From positions 27,057-91,056 of the forward strand of contig CACBBC010000003.1 in the NCBI GenBank assembly GCA_902537415.1: a DNA stretch of 64,000 bases, read 5' to 3'. Origin of the DNA: an uncultured Alphaproteobacteria bacterium. Lineage in GTDB: Bacteria; Pseudomonadota; Alphaproteobacteria; Rhodobacterales; Rhodobacteraceae. The position numbers were made by a program, and so were the translations under genes. Below, one piece after another: positions 18,885-26,986 of the stretch. Positions within the stretch are counted from its first letter, which is position 1. Each line of letters opens with the position of its first letter. The notes under the pieces are model-generated. The model saw only the letters and a list, made by a program, of their open reading frames with translations. It was not told the DNA's origin and did no database searches.

Positions 18885-19906
18885 TTTTCAGTGCTTCCTT
18901 TAGGCTTCGCTTCTTTAAGTTTATTTTTTTTTAGTAACTCAAGCAAATTGTCCTTTAACTTATCAATACCAACTCTTGAAAAGGTAGAAATAGGTAATAC
19001 TTCAATCCCTTGATCATTAAAAGTTTTTACTATTTTTTCTAACTTTTTACTTTTTATGCTGTCGACCTTATTAAGCACGACACACTTGATTTTTTGTACC
19101 AGATCACTCTTATATTCATTCAATTCCCTTAATGTAGTTTCAAAATCAGATACAATGTTATTTGAGGATACATCCAAAACGTGAACCAAAACCTGACATC
19201 GCTCTATATGACCAAGAAACTGAATTCCAATACCTTTGCCGACATTAGCTCCTTCTATAACCCCTGGAATATCCGCTAAAATAAAGTCACCCTGCTTATA
19301 AGTGACTACACCTAAGTTTGGACTTAGTGTTGTGAACGCAAAATCACCAATCTTTGGCTTAGCATTGCTCATTACTGATAAAAGGGAAGACTTGCCCACA
19401 TTTGGTAATCCTACCAGACCAACATCGGCGAGCAACTTTAGCCTTAACCATAACATCAATTCAGAACCTGAGTATCCTTTATTAGCTTGCCTTGGAGCTT
19501 GATTAGTTGATGACTTAAATCTACTATTTCCCCAACCGCCGTTTCCACCCTCTGCAATTACATATTCTTGTCCCTCATTAACTAAATCGACCAAAACTGT
19601 TGTCTTATTTTCCAAAAGCACCTCAGTTCCTATCGGAACGTTAAGTATCACATCTTCCCCATTTGCTCCCGTTTTATTTTGTCCCATACCAGGCCTACCG
19701 TTCTTAGCGAAATAGTGTCTCTTATATTTAAAGTCTATTAAGGTATTGAGATTAGAAATCGCTCTCACAACAACATCACCCCCTTTACCTCCGTCACCAC
19801 CATCAGGTCCACCAAATTCTATAAATTTCTCACGCCGGAAACTTATACAACCTGATCCACCAGTTCCAGATCTTATGTGTATAAGTGCTAAATCAATAAA
19901 TTGCAT
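18869..19906 (-). CDS. obgE: GTPase ObgE/CgtA
   Basis: A 345-residue Obg GTPase involved in late 50S ribosome assembly and stress signalling. The N-terminal glycine-rich Obg fold (about 1-158, with REKFIEFGGPDGGDGGKGG) is followed by the G domain: G1 GLPNVGKSSLL, G3 DIPGVIEGANVGKG and G4 NKVD. The C-terminal extension after the G domain is short, as is usual in alphaproteobacteria. It sits 46 bases after a LysE-type gene in the classical rplU-rpmA-obgE-proB-proA region. Confidence 0.97.
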   Translation of the reverse strand: MQFIDLALIHIRSGTGGSGCISFRREKFIEFGGPDGGDGGKGGDVVVRAISNLNTLIDFKYKRHYFAKNGRPGMGQNKTGANGEDVILNVPIGTEVLLENKTTVLVDLVNEGQEYVIAEGGNGGWGNSRFKSSTNQAPRQANKGYSGSELMLWLRLKLLADVGLVGLPNVGKSSLLSVMSNAKPKIGDFAFTTLSPNLGVVTYKQGDFILADIPGVIEGANVGKGIGIQFLGHIERCQVLVHVLDVSSNNIVSDFETTLRELNEYKSDLVQKIKCVVLNKVDSIKSKKLEKIVKTFNDQGIEVLPISTFSRVGIDKLKDNLLELLKKNKLKEAKPKGSTEKWSPI

Positions 19907-19952
19907 AGATAAAAGTAAGCTTTCAATTAATTAAAAAATTCGGTTTTAAAAG

Positions 19953-20543
19953 TTAGTAGTATGAAAATACAATACTCGCTATGAGGCTCATCAATAGAGC
20001 TATTTTTACAATTCGACTATTTTTTTCTGATAAGTCTGCTTGTCTCACTAGAGAACCAAACCAGAACCAAGCTGAATGAAAAATTAATTGTATTAGTAGA
20101 AAAGATATAGCTATAGTCGGAATTGTTTCGGTCGATACCCCTTGGCTCTGGAAAGCTGTAAACGCTAGAGTAATCATCATCCACGCCTTAGGATTCAATG
20201 GATGAACAAGCAACCCATGATAAAACTTTGGAACCCATATAGTTGACTTTTTCTTTACTGATAGATCCATTAAAATAATCTTGTAGCCTATCCAGGAGAT
20301 AAACATTATAGATAATACCATCATTATGCGTGAATATTGGTCTAACAAATCGTTTATTAGTAGCAGGCCAAATCCAATTGGCCAAATTATAAGTTGCTTA
20401 GATAGTACAACACTTAATATGAATGGGATAGAAACCCTAAACTTCTGAGTACAGCCTAGCGCAAAAAGAATGATGTTCGCTGGCCCAGGAGAGCCCACCA
20501 TTGCCGTAATAAAGAGAATTAAACCGATATAATCTGAAATCAA
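19953..20543 (-). CDS. LysE family amino acid exporter
   Basis: A 196-residue inner-membrane protein with about six hydrophobic segments and the family start motif GSPGPANIILFALG near residue 17-30. A conserved HPLNPKAWMM segment lies at about residue 112. The family exports amino acids or related small molecules; the substrate is unknown here. It lies between rpmA (13 bases upstream) and obgE, a slot often occupied by an acetyltransferase in related genomes. Confidence 0.85.
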   Translation of the reverse strand: MISDYIGLILFITAMVGSPGPANIILFALGCTQKFRVSIPFILSVVLSKQLIIWPIGFGLLLINDLLDQYSRIMMVLSIMFISWIGYKIILMDLSVKKKSTIWVPKFYHGLLVHPLNPKAWMMITLAFTAFQSQGVSTETIPTIAISFLLIQLIFHSAWFWFGSLVRQADLSEKNSRIVKIALLMSLIASIVFSYY

Positions 20544-20556
20544 CTCAGACCCAAAT

Positions 20557-20826
20557 CTACTCAGCAGCTGCGACCGTCTCTTCTACAGAAATAAACTTTC
20601 GCTTCTTAAATCCCTTATAAAACCTTACTTTACCATCTTTTAAAGCAAATAAAGTGTGGTCTTTGCCCATTCCTACATTCTCTCCGGGAAACCACCTCGT
20701 ACCTCGTTGTCTAACGATAATGTTACCTGGTGACACACTTTCTCCCCCATACTTTTTTACCCCAAGTCTACGTCCTGCGGAGTCTCTTCCGTTTCTTGAT
20801 GATCCACCAGCTTTTTTATGTGCCAT
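20557..20826 (-). CDS. rpmA: 50S ribosomal protein L27
   Basis: An 89-residue protein beginning [18 protein letters not shown], the universal L27 start; the N-terminal tail reaches the peptidyl transferase centre. [19 protein letters not shown] and the later [10 protein letters not shown] are also diagnostic. There is no N-terminal cleaved extension of the Firmicutes type. It follows rplU by 31 bases. Confidence 0.99.
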   Translation of the reverse strand: MAHKKAGGSSRNGRDSAGRRLGVKKYGGESVSPGNIIVRQRGTRWFPGENVGMGKDHTLFALKDGKVRFYKGFKKRKFISVEETVAAAE

Positions 20827-20857
20827 AATGTTCTCCTAATAACCACTTGGTCTCAGC

Positions 20858-21442
20858 CTAAGTTGATTTTTTCTCTACTTCCTTTTTAATCGCAGTTGAC
20901 TTTTTAGTAGTCTCCTTTTTTTTCTTATCTGTGGTCACACTAGTTGCTTTCACTGCTTTAGTTTCTTTTTCTGCTTTTGACTCTTTTTTCACTGGTGTCT
21001 TTTTTGCGGGCTTGGCCTTCACCGTCTCTTTAACTTTTTCAGTCTTTTTACTGATATTCACTTTTGCAGAATAGTCAATTTTAAGACCCTTTCCAGACTT
21101 TGCCTCTTGAATATTGGTTTTATCAGCGCCCGACTCTAATATATCGGTTATTTTAAGTAGAGTAATCTGCTGCCTATGGCCTTTCTTACTCTTAGAGGAA
21201 CTTTTCCTACGCCTCTTGACAAATGAGATAACTTTCTTGCCCTTTATTTGGTCGATAACGGTAGCCTGAACTCCCGCTCCTTTGACCAGTGGGTCACCCA
21301 CTCTGACTTCTTTCCCTCCGGTTAAAAGTACCGAATTAAACTGCACCTTATCTCCACCTTTGGCAGACAGTTTTTCTACCGCCAAAATATCATCTTTTTG
21401 TACCTTGTATTGTTTACCGCCGGTTTCTATGATTGCGTACAT
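20858..21442 (-). CDS. rplU: 50S ribosomal protein L21 with long basic C-terminal tail
   Basis: The first roughly 103 residues are L21 (MYAIIETGGKQYKVQKDD, then FVKRRRKSSSKSKKGHRQ near 76-93). The protein continues to 194 residues with a low-complexity Lys/Ala/Thr tail containing repeated KKE and AVKA units. Such tails are seen in alphaproteobacterial L21, and this one doubles the usual length. It is the first gene of the run ending at proA. Confidence 0.98.
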   Translation of the reverse strand: MYAIIETGGKQYKVQKDDILAVEKLSAKGGDKVQFNSVLLTGGKEVRVGDPLVKGAGVQATVIDQIKGKKVISFVKRRRKSSSKSKKGHRQQITLLKITDILESGADKTNIQEAKSGKGLKIDYSAKVNISKKTEKVKETVKAKPAKKTPVKKESKAEKETKAVKATSVTTDKKKKETTKKSTAIKKEVEKKST

Positions 21443-21469
21443 TTTCTTCTCACAAAATTATGACATATT

Positions 21470-21497
21470 CCTATTATGTCTATCTATATTGTCAAGT
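21470..21497 (-). promoter_or_regulatory. candidate rplU promoter (-35 TTGACA)
   Basis: On the minus strand a perfect TTGACA (21492-21497) lies about 50 bases before the rplU start. It is followed by the AT-rich stretch ATATAGATAGACATAATAGG, in which the -10 is ambiguous. The spacing and position suit a housekeeping sigma-70-type promoter for the ribosomal operon. Pattern only. Confidence 0.4.
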
Positions 21498-21528
21498 TTT
21501 TTCTAGGATGTTTTTATAATTAATCCTT

Positions 21529-21942
21529 CTATTCACCGAGCAAGTGAACGTTTATAGATCTAGTTTGACCAAACTTGCGCCACTCACACAGGTATATTCC
21601 CTGCCAGACCCCAAGCACCAATTTCTTTGAAACTACAGACACCGTTAAATTAGTGTTTGTAATCAATGTTTTTAGATGTGCAGGCATATCATCCGGACCC
21701 TCCACATCATGAAGATAATTTGCGGAATCCGGAACTAAATTACTTAAAAAAGTCCTTATATCATTTAAAACATCTTGGGAGGCATTCTCTTGAAGAGTAA
21801 GAGATGCACTAGTATGCAAGATAGATAAGTTCACTAAACCTTTTCTAAATTCATGAAGAATAACCAACTCCTGAATTTTCTCAGTGATGTTTATAATTTC
21901 ATACCCTTCTGTATTAAAACTTACTTGCTCTACAATATTCAT
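21529..21942 (-). CDS. YjbQ/UPF0047 family protein
   Basis: A 137-residue protein when started at the ATG at 21942 (MNIVEQVSFNTEG), which gives the usual family length; a longer reading to 22011 would run into the lipoprotein gene. Conserved features are LHTSASLTLQENA, HDVEGPDDMPAHLK and the end GQTRSINVHLLGE. The His and Glu residues form the family active site. YjbQ has reported weak thiamine phosphate synthase activity; the main role is unsettled. It starts about 10 bases after the small lipoprotein gene and is last in the MBL-cNMP-lipoprotein-yjbQ run. Confidence 0.9.
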   Translation of the reverse strand: MNIVEQVSFNTEGYEIINITEKIQELVILHEFRKGLVNLSILHTSASLTLQENASQDVLNDIRTFLSNLVPDSANYLHDVEGPDDMPAHLKTLITNTNLTVSVVSKKLVLGVWQGIYLCEWRKFGQTRSINVHLLGE

Positions 21943-21952
21943 TGACCTAAAT

Positions 21953-22162
21953 TCACAAGTCACCTTCATTAACTGAAGACAGCGTGTTTGCATTTGTATC
22001 AGAAATATCATCAGCTATCAGCTGGCTGCATTTGGCGATATTTGTTTCTACTGCCTTACATGTATACATAGTAACCTCATCTACAGTTGACTTACAGCCA
22101 ACTAGTGTAAAGGGTATAAAGATTGTGGATAAAACTATTTTTCGAGCATTTTTAAAAATCAT
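21953..22162 (-). CDS. small lipoprotein, unrecognised
   Basis: A 69-residue product with a basic start (MIFKNARK), a hydrophobic stretch (IVLSTIFIPFTL) and a lipobox LVGC, with Cys at residue 23 as the likely lipidated residue. The mature part of about 47 residues contains two more Cys. The start overlaps the end of the cyclic-nucleotide-binding gene (ATGA), so it is translationally coupled. No family is recognised. The lipobox and overlap make it a credible gene. Confidence 0.65.
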   Translation of the reverse strand: MIFKNARKIVLSTIFIPFTLVGCKSTVDEVTMYTCKAVETNIAKCSQLIADDISDTNANTLSSVNEGDL

Positions 22163-22497
22163 TTTTTATCCTGCAAATTTCGTACTGTCTGAGAGAGTAT
22201 TCTTAACAAGGCTCTTATAAAAGGATCTGCTTTCTCCACTCTTGCCTCAAATTCACTTTCTGACAAGGCAATTACTGTGGCATCTGACATACAGCGCGCA
22301 CTAGCCATTCTGGGTTTATGTTCGATAACGCCCATTTCTCCGAAAACTTCATTTTCTCCTACTTTAAAATTTGGGTCTTTTGTGTCATTTGTCGGTAAAA
22401 AAATACCAACATCTCCTGACATGAGTAAGAAGATTTCTTTACCTTTATCTCCTGCTTTGAAAATATACTGACCGGCCTTATATTCTAACTTTTTCAT
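22159..22497 (-). CDS. stand-alone cyclic nucleotide-binding domain protein
   Basis: A 112-residue protein that is nearly all one cNMP-binding beta-roll. KAGQYIFKAGDKGKEIFLLMSG is the start of the fold, and VFGEMGVIEHKPRMASARC is the phosphate-binding cassette with the Arg that contacts the cyclic phosphate. A C-terminal helix (FIRALLRILSQTVRNLQ) follows, but there is no DNA-binding domain. It probably senses cAMP or cGMP and acts through a partner. It lies 12 bases after the MBL-fold gene. A PAS/class III cyclase is encoded 18 kb away. Confidence 0.87.
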   Translation of the reverse strand: MKKLEYKAGQYIFKAGDKGKEIFLLMSGDVGIFLPTNDTKDPNFKVGENEVFGEMGVIEHKPRMASARCMSDATVIALSESEFEARVEKADPFIRALLRILSQTVRNLQDKK

Positions 22498-22509
22498 CTT
22501 TTACATATT

Positions 22510-23304
22510 TCACACCGAGTGGGACAAGCCTTGATAGGCAAAAAAAACCTTGTCGCTTGAAAGATTATTAGAGTGCTCGTTAAGTTGCTCGTCATTTCTA
22601 TTTGGCGCATGATGGGCTATGGCTAAGTTTTTGCAGGCGGTTTTTTCGGAGAAAGTAATACCCTGCTCAATACTAGAGTGTCCCCAGCCTTTTTTGGGTG
22701 GAAGTTCTTCATCTAAAAACATCCCATCCCATACAACTAGGTCACTTCCTCTAGCGCTACTAATAAGCTGGTTGTCAATAAATGGTTCCTGCCCATACTC
22801 GTGATCAAGAAAAACACATACTTTTCTCTCATCTTTTTCAACAATATATCCAGCGGCTCCCCCCGGGTGATTTAACTTTATCGTGTTTAAAGAACATAGA
22901 TGCTCAAGTTCGGTCATAATCAAATCAAATTCCACAAACTTTAAATTTTTTAGAGTGTCTACCAATGGAATTGGAAAATACATAGGTTGAAAAGCTCTTA
23001 CAAACACTTCTCTCAACTCATTCGCTTTTACTAGCCCAGAAGAAATTGTTACTTTATTGGAGGGGTCAAAAATTTGATGATTGAAGGGCAACCCCTGGAT
23101 ATGGTCATAATGAAAATGAGAGAAAATGAGATATGTGGGACGATCCTTTAGTATCGTCACGTTTTGAAAGCCTGTTCCAGCATCAAAAATAATTTGAAAT
23201 TGTTCATGGAGTATTTCAGTGCAGGTCGTGCTTCCGCCATACCTTAAAAAATTTTCGTCAGCTGTAGGAGTTGATCCTCGAACACCATGAAATATCACAT
23301 CCAT
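22510..23304 (-). CDS. MBL-fold metallohydrolase
   Basis: A 264-residue metallo-beta-lactamase-fold protein with the metal motif FSHFHYDHIQGLPF (HxHxDH, about 81-94). Further ligands are likely His152 (LNHPGGAAGY), Asp in FLDHEYG and His in AIAHHAPNR. The start VIFHGVRGSTPTADE is typical of a group found beside cyclic-nucleotide-binding proteins and resembling PhnP/phosphodiesterase-type enzymes. A phosphodiester substrate is plausible but not shown. It is the first gene of the run to yjbQ. Confidence 0.83.
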   Translation of the reverse strand: MDVIFHGVRGSTPTADENFLRYGGSTTCTEILHEQFQIIFDAGTGFQNVTILKDRPTYLIFSHFHYDHIQGLPFNHQIFDPSNKVTISSGLVKANELREVFVRAFQPMYFPIPLVDTLKNLKFVEFDLIMTELEHLCSLNTIKLNHPGGAAGYIVEKDERKVCVFLDHEYGQEPFIDNQLISSARGSDLVVWDGMFLDEELPPKKGWGHSSIEQGITFSEKTACKNLAIAHHAPNRNDEQLNEHSNNLSSDKVFFAYQGLSHSV

Positions 23305-23452
23305 AAGAAAACCTCTTTTTCAAAAGGATACACGAACAAAATAAGAAAGCTATCGATTATTTGTATTTATTGAAACACTTACTCTTGAAACCTATTATTG
23401 GAAGTCCAATAATTAAATCCAATAGTCAAATATAATTTATTTATCTGAAATA

Positions 23453-24214
23453 ATGTTTATTATTGAATCAATGGTTAATGTTGATTTTATAACAGATAAA
23501 ATAGTCTCTGTTTCATTTGATAGCGGAAAGGATTCAAACCTTTTGTCGTTGAATGTTATTAGACAGCTAACAGAAGTCGCCAACAAACTAGCCAAAAATA
23601 GTAATTTGATGGCAATCATTTTGTCTGGGGGCAAACAAAATTTTTCCTTTGGCTTTGATTTAAAGGATAAAGAGTTTTTAAGGCTTGAAAAGCTTGGTTT
23701 TGAAGACAACAGAAATTACTTCCAACTTGGAAAGATCATGTGTGATGCTTGGGAAAAGCTTAGCTGTCTAACCGTATGTGAAATTAAAGGATGGTGCGTA
23801 GGAGGTGGAGTTGCTCTTGCTATTTCATGTGACTTGAGACTTGCTGAAACGGCAGCAAAATTTTATGTACCGGAAGTTGAGAGAGGTTTAAACATGAGCT
23901 GGGGCTCAGTACCTAGATTAATTGCTTTACTAGGTCCTGCAAAAACAAAAAGACTTCTGCTATTGGCAGAAAAACTAAATTCTTCAACCGCCAAAGATTG
24001 GGGGCTAATCGACAGTTATTTAAGTCTTAGCAAACTCGAGCTGGAAACTATTAAACTCGCTGAAAAAGCAACAAAAATGCCACGTTTGCCTTTTATCTTA
24101 ACCAAAGAGAGCGTAAACAACCATTCGAATGCACTTGCTAAAGCCACTTCCTACAATGACCATGATATTTTTAGTTTAGCTTATGGAAACCTTAAAGGGG
24201 AATTCTTCAAATAG
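23453..24214 (+). CDS. enoyl-CoA hydratase/isomerase (crotonase) family protein
   Basis: A 253-residue crotonase-fold protein. The oxyanion-hole segments are SGGKQNFSFGFDLKD and KGWCVGGGVALAIS. The first catalytic Glu of classical hydratases (GGGxE) is Ala here, while the second is present (VPEVERG). It may therefore be an isomerase, hydrolase or a different crotonase rather than a standard hydratase. It is transcribed toward the acyl-CoA dehydrogenase on the other strand, 15 bases apart. The start is uncertain (an ATG at 23471 is an alternative). Confidence 0.8.
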   Translation: MFIIESMVNVDFITDKIVSVSFDSGKDSNLLSLNVIRQLTEVANKLAKNSNLMAIILSGGKQNFSFGFDLKDKEFLRLEKLGFEDNRNYFQLGKIMCDAWEKLSCLTVCEIKGWCVGGGVALAISCDLRLAETAAKFYVPEVERGLNMSWGSVPRLIALLGPAKTKRLLLLAEKLNSSTAKDWGLIDSYLSLSKLELETIKLAEKATKMPRLPFILTKESVNNHSNALAKATSYNDHDIFSLAYGNLKGEFFK

Positions 24215-24229
24215 ACCAATATAACTTTA

Positions 24230-25402
24230 CTACATCCGCTTGGCTACCTCTTCCAACATAACCTCTGTAGCACCTCCTCCAATCGACTGAGCTCTAGCAT
24301 CTCTAGTTAATCTCTCAATATCTGTCCCTATCATATATCCAGTTCCACCGTGTAATTGAAGACAAGCATACATTACTTCGTTAACTAACTCTCCACAAAG
24401 AACTTTAATCATTGATACTTCCTTTATCACATCAACCCCAAGCCTAACTTTATTGGCAACACCATATACCATGTAGCGCGCAGCAGTCACTTTTGATTGG
24501 AGTTCCGCAAGCTTATGTCGTACCGTCTGTTTTTCCCATAATTTCCCACCAAAAGCATTTCGATTTTTAACATAATCTACAGTTGTATCTATAGCAGCTT
24601 GTGCCTCACCCATAGCCATTGAACCCATAACTAATCTCTCATTCTGAAAGTTTTGCATAATCGCGTAAAAGCCCTTATTTAGCGTCCCCAGCACGTCAGC
24701 TTCTTCTACTTCACAGTCTTGAAAAAATAGTTCCGCAGTATCTGAACACCTCCAACCGTGCTTGTCTAACTGCTTATTTACAATCAGCCCAGGGTTATCC
24801 TTTCTTACAATAAACATCGTTATATTACTAGATTGCTGCAATCCATCACTGGTTTTTGCTGCAACAAAATAAATATCAGCATGAACTCCATTCGTAATAA
24901 AAATTTTTGATCCGTTGATGATATATTTACTCCCGACCCTTTGAGCTTTGGTTCTTATATTTTTTACGTCAGACCCAGCATGTGGTTCAGTTACCGCAAC
25001 GCAACAAATTTTATTTCCTAAAATTATATCAGAAAGATACTTTTTCTTTTGCTCTGAATTACCGGCATTTAATAAATGAACTGAAGCCATATCAGTATGG
25101 ACTAAAGAAGCTATTGCAAAGCCAGAAAATGTCGACTTGCCAAGTTCTTCGGCAAAAACCACACTACCCCGAACATCCATTTCGGACCCACCAAATTCGG
25201 TAGGATAAGTAATGCCTAAGAACCCTAGAGCTCCCATTTTTTTAAAAACTTCTCTTGGTATAAAGCCATCCACTTCCCATTTTGAGGCTTTCGGTTTTAC
25301 TTCATTTTCAACAAATTTTTTTATCTGTTCTTTTAAGATAATGTGTTCCTCTTCGAGAAATAATGCATCCTCAGACTGTTTGAAATTTATATCCTTCATC
25401 AT
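24230..25402 (-). CDS. acyl-CoA dehydrogenase
   Basis: A 390-residue flavoprotein that oxidises an acyl-CoA to the 2-enoyl-CoA. Signatures are CCVAVTEPHAGSDVKNIRT, the FAD-binding ERLVMGSMAMGEAQAA region and QLHGGTGYMIGTDIERLTRDAR. At the place of the MCAD-type catalytic Glu it has IGGGATEVML, so the base must come from another helix, as in the isovaleryl- and long-chain-type enzymes. The start overlaps the end of the small membrane protein gene upstream. Substrate chain is not determined. Confidence 0.9.
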   Translation of the reverse strand: MMKDINFKQSEDALFLEEEHIILKEQIKKFVENEVKPKASKWEVDGFIPREVFKKMGALGFLGITYPTEFGGSEMDVRGSVVFAEELGKSTFSGFAIASLVHTDMASVHLLNAGNSEQKKKYLSDIILGNKICCVAVTEPHAGSDVKNIRTKAQRVGSKYIINGSKIFITNGVHADIYFVAAKTSDGLQQSSNITMFIVRKDNPGLIVNKQLDKHGWRCSDTAELFFQDCEVEEADVLGTLNKGFYAIMQNFQNERLVMGSMAMGEAQAAIDTTVDYVKNRNAFGGKLWEKQTVRHKLAELQSKVTAARYMVYGVANKVRLGVDVIKEVSMIKVLCGELVNEVMYACLQLHGGTGYMIGTDIERLTRDARAQSIGGGATEVMLEEVAKRM

Positions 25403-25560
25403 TTATCTCCCCCTTTTGAATTTTCTTTTTGACTCACAAAAATTTTCTTAATCCTTGTAATTAACTTTAAGACATCCAGTATTTTTTTAAAAAAACCTGA
25501 TATTAGCCACCAAAGCACCAAAAACGACGCTCCAATTAATTTAAGTACGAATCTAACCAT
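25399..25560 (-). CDS. small membrane protein upstream of acyl-CoA dehydrogenase
   Basis: A 53-residue frame: one hydrophobic helix (residues 4-24, with two Trp) followed by a basic amphipathic tail. It starts with ATG, with AAAGG 6 bases upstream. It ends in TGA overlapping the ATG of the acyl-CoA dehydrogenase. The good ribosome binding site, the membrane segment and the stop-start overlap support a real gene. No family is recognised; it could anchor or regulate the dehydrogenase. Confidence 0.6.
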   Translation of the reverse strand: MVRFVLKLIGASFLVLWWLISGFFKKILDVLKLITRIKKIFVSQKENSKGGDK

Positions 25561-25608
25561 ATGAAACCTTTTCCAGTCTATATTAAACTAGAAGTCTTGT
25601 ATTTGAAC

Positions 25609-25635
25609 GAAAAAAAGGCCGCTGTTAAAGCGGCC
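25609..25635 (-). terminator. rho-independent terminator
   Basis: A perfect 7-bp stem GGCCGCT/AGCGGCC with a 5-base loop (25617-25635) is followed on the minus strand by seven T (25610-25616). It would end transcripts coming from the serine hydrolase gene to the right. It separates that gene from the small membrane protein and dehydrogenase. Confidence 0.85.
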
Positions 25636-25737
25636 CAGTGAAGGGAGGAATGTCACAAGCAAATGCTGTTGACGTTTCTATTTTTACTTCTGGATTCTTG
25701 CAATCACAACATGCATTTTTGCAATACCGCTATGCTG

Positions 25738-26928
25738 TCAATGCAAAGACTGATGAACTAATTTTTTAAGTTCTTTTCTATTGGGGTAAGAAGCAGACGG
25801 CAACAATTGGGTCATAAATACAGCGGTGTACCCTTTTTTAAAATCAATCCAAAAATAATTACTTGCCATGCCGCCCCAACCGAAATCCCCAAAACTGCTT
25901 GTGAAATCAGGATGCGGATTGGTAATTACGCTACCTGCTAAGCTATGGCCCATGCCTGTGGTTGGCATCTGGGCAAAAGTTGCTACCCCAATTGATGCTA
26001 TATCTCGATCTAATGAATTTAGCCTAATACTATTTATAACATCGCCTTTAAAGATTATTGTATTATTATATTTCCCTCCGTTAAGCAAAAGACTTGCAAA
26101 TTTAAGATAATCACGACCAGTCGATAAAAGTCCTGATCCACCAGAGAAATTTGTTACTTGATCTTTTTGATAGTTAAAATTTTCATATTGCTTAACCAGA
26201 GGTGAAAAATTCTCATGCATCTCATTGTAAAAAAAACAATCCGTAAAACGATCGGCTTTTGTCTTTGGCAGAAAAAATTGAGTGTCTTTCATATCCAGTA
26301 GATCTAATAAATTTTTCCTTATATAAACATCCAGGGGCTCACCGGAAATTATCTCAATTAATCGCCCAGCAATATCAATCCCTACGGAATAATTCCATTT
26401 TGTACCAGGCTTAAAGGCTAAAGGTAAACTCGATATCTTTTCCACGAAAACCGAAAGATCATAATTATCAGGAGTAGCGGTAAGATTTTGCTTTAAATAT
26501 TCCTTCCCGATTAAATCATCATTAAAAAAATAAGATAATCCCGAAGTATGATTGAGTAATTGATAAATAGAAGGTGCTTTTGTCTTTTCAATTTCAGAAA
26601 CATTTCTCGCATTTTCAATAAGAGAATAGCAATTGGAGAAATTATCAAAATAATGGTCTAATGTATCTTGGAGATTAATTTTTTCGTCAGATATCAATTG
26701 AAGTAGAAGGGCAGAAACAATAGCTTTTGTCATTGAGAAAATTCTTACGATGGATTGCGAATTAAATTCCTTAGTTTTTTCTTTGTCAGCATGACCGCTA
26801 GCGATGTCTAGAAGCGTGTCACCCTTTGTATCTGCTATACTTAAAGAACAACCATTAAACTTATTTTTCTCAACATATTCGTCCATCCACACTTTTAATT
26901 TTTTTTCACTTAAATTCAATTTCTTCAT
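25738..26928 (-). CDS. serine hydrolase, beta-lactamase class C/esterase family
   Basis: A 396-residue protein of the class C beta-lactamase-like family, which includes esterases and peptidases. The SxxK nucleophile motif is SMTK at 65-68, the Tyr motif is WNYSVGIDIAG near 178-188, and GWGGMASNYFWID lies close to the end. There is no obvious signal peptide, which argues for a cytoplasmic esterase rather than antibiotic resistance. Transcripts likely end at the hairpin about 100 bases downstream. Confidence 0.85.
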   Translation of the reverse strand: MKKLNLSEKKLKVWMDEYVEKNKFNGCSLSIADTKGDTLLDIASGHADKEKTKEFNSQSIVRIFSMTKAIVSALLLQLISDEKINLQDTLDHYFDNFSNCYSLIENARNVSEIEKTKAPSIYQLLNHTSGLSYFFNDDLIGKEYLKQNLTATPDNYDLSVFVEKISSLPLAFKPGTKWNYSVGIDIAGRLIEIISGEPLDVYIRKNLLDLLDMKDTQFFLPKTKADRFTDCFFYNEMHENFSPLVKQYENFNYQKDQVTNFSGGSGLLSTGRDYLKFASLLLNGGKYNNTIIFKGDVINSIRLNSLDRDIASIGVATFAQMPTTGMGHSLAGSVITNPHPDFTSSFGDFGWGGMASNYFWIDFKKGYTAVFMTQLLPSASYPNRKELKKLVHQSLH

Positions 26929-26986
26929 AGGCTTTTCACTATCAGAATTTTAGATTTATTCCTTGTTCATTTTCATCACAAATCAA

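Noticed and set aside
21984..22220. 78-codon plus-strand frame over the lipoprotein gene.
   Set aside because: It lies opposite a gene with a lipobox and coupled start, has no ribosome binding site and no neighbours on that strand.
25738..26928. Serine hydrolase considered as an antibiotic-resistance beta-lactamase.
   Set aside because: There is no signal peptide, and the family with this motif set is mostly esterases; context gives no resistance link.
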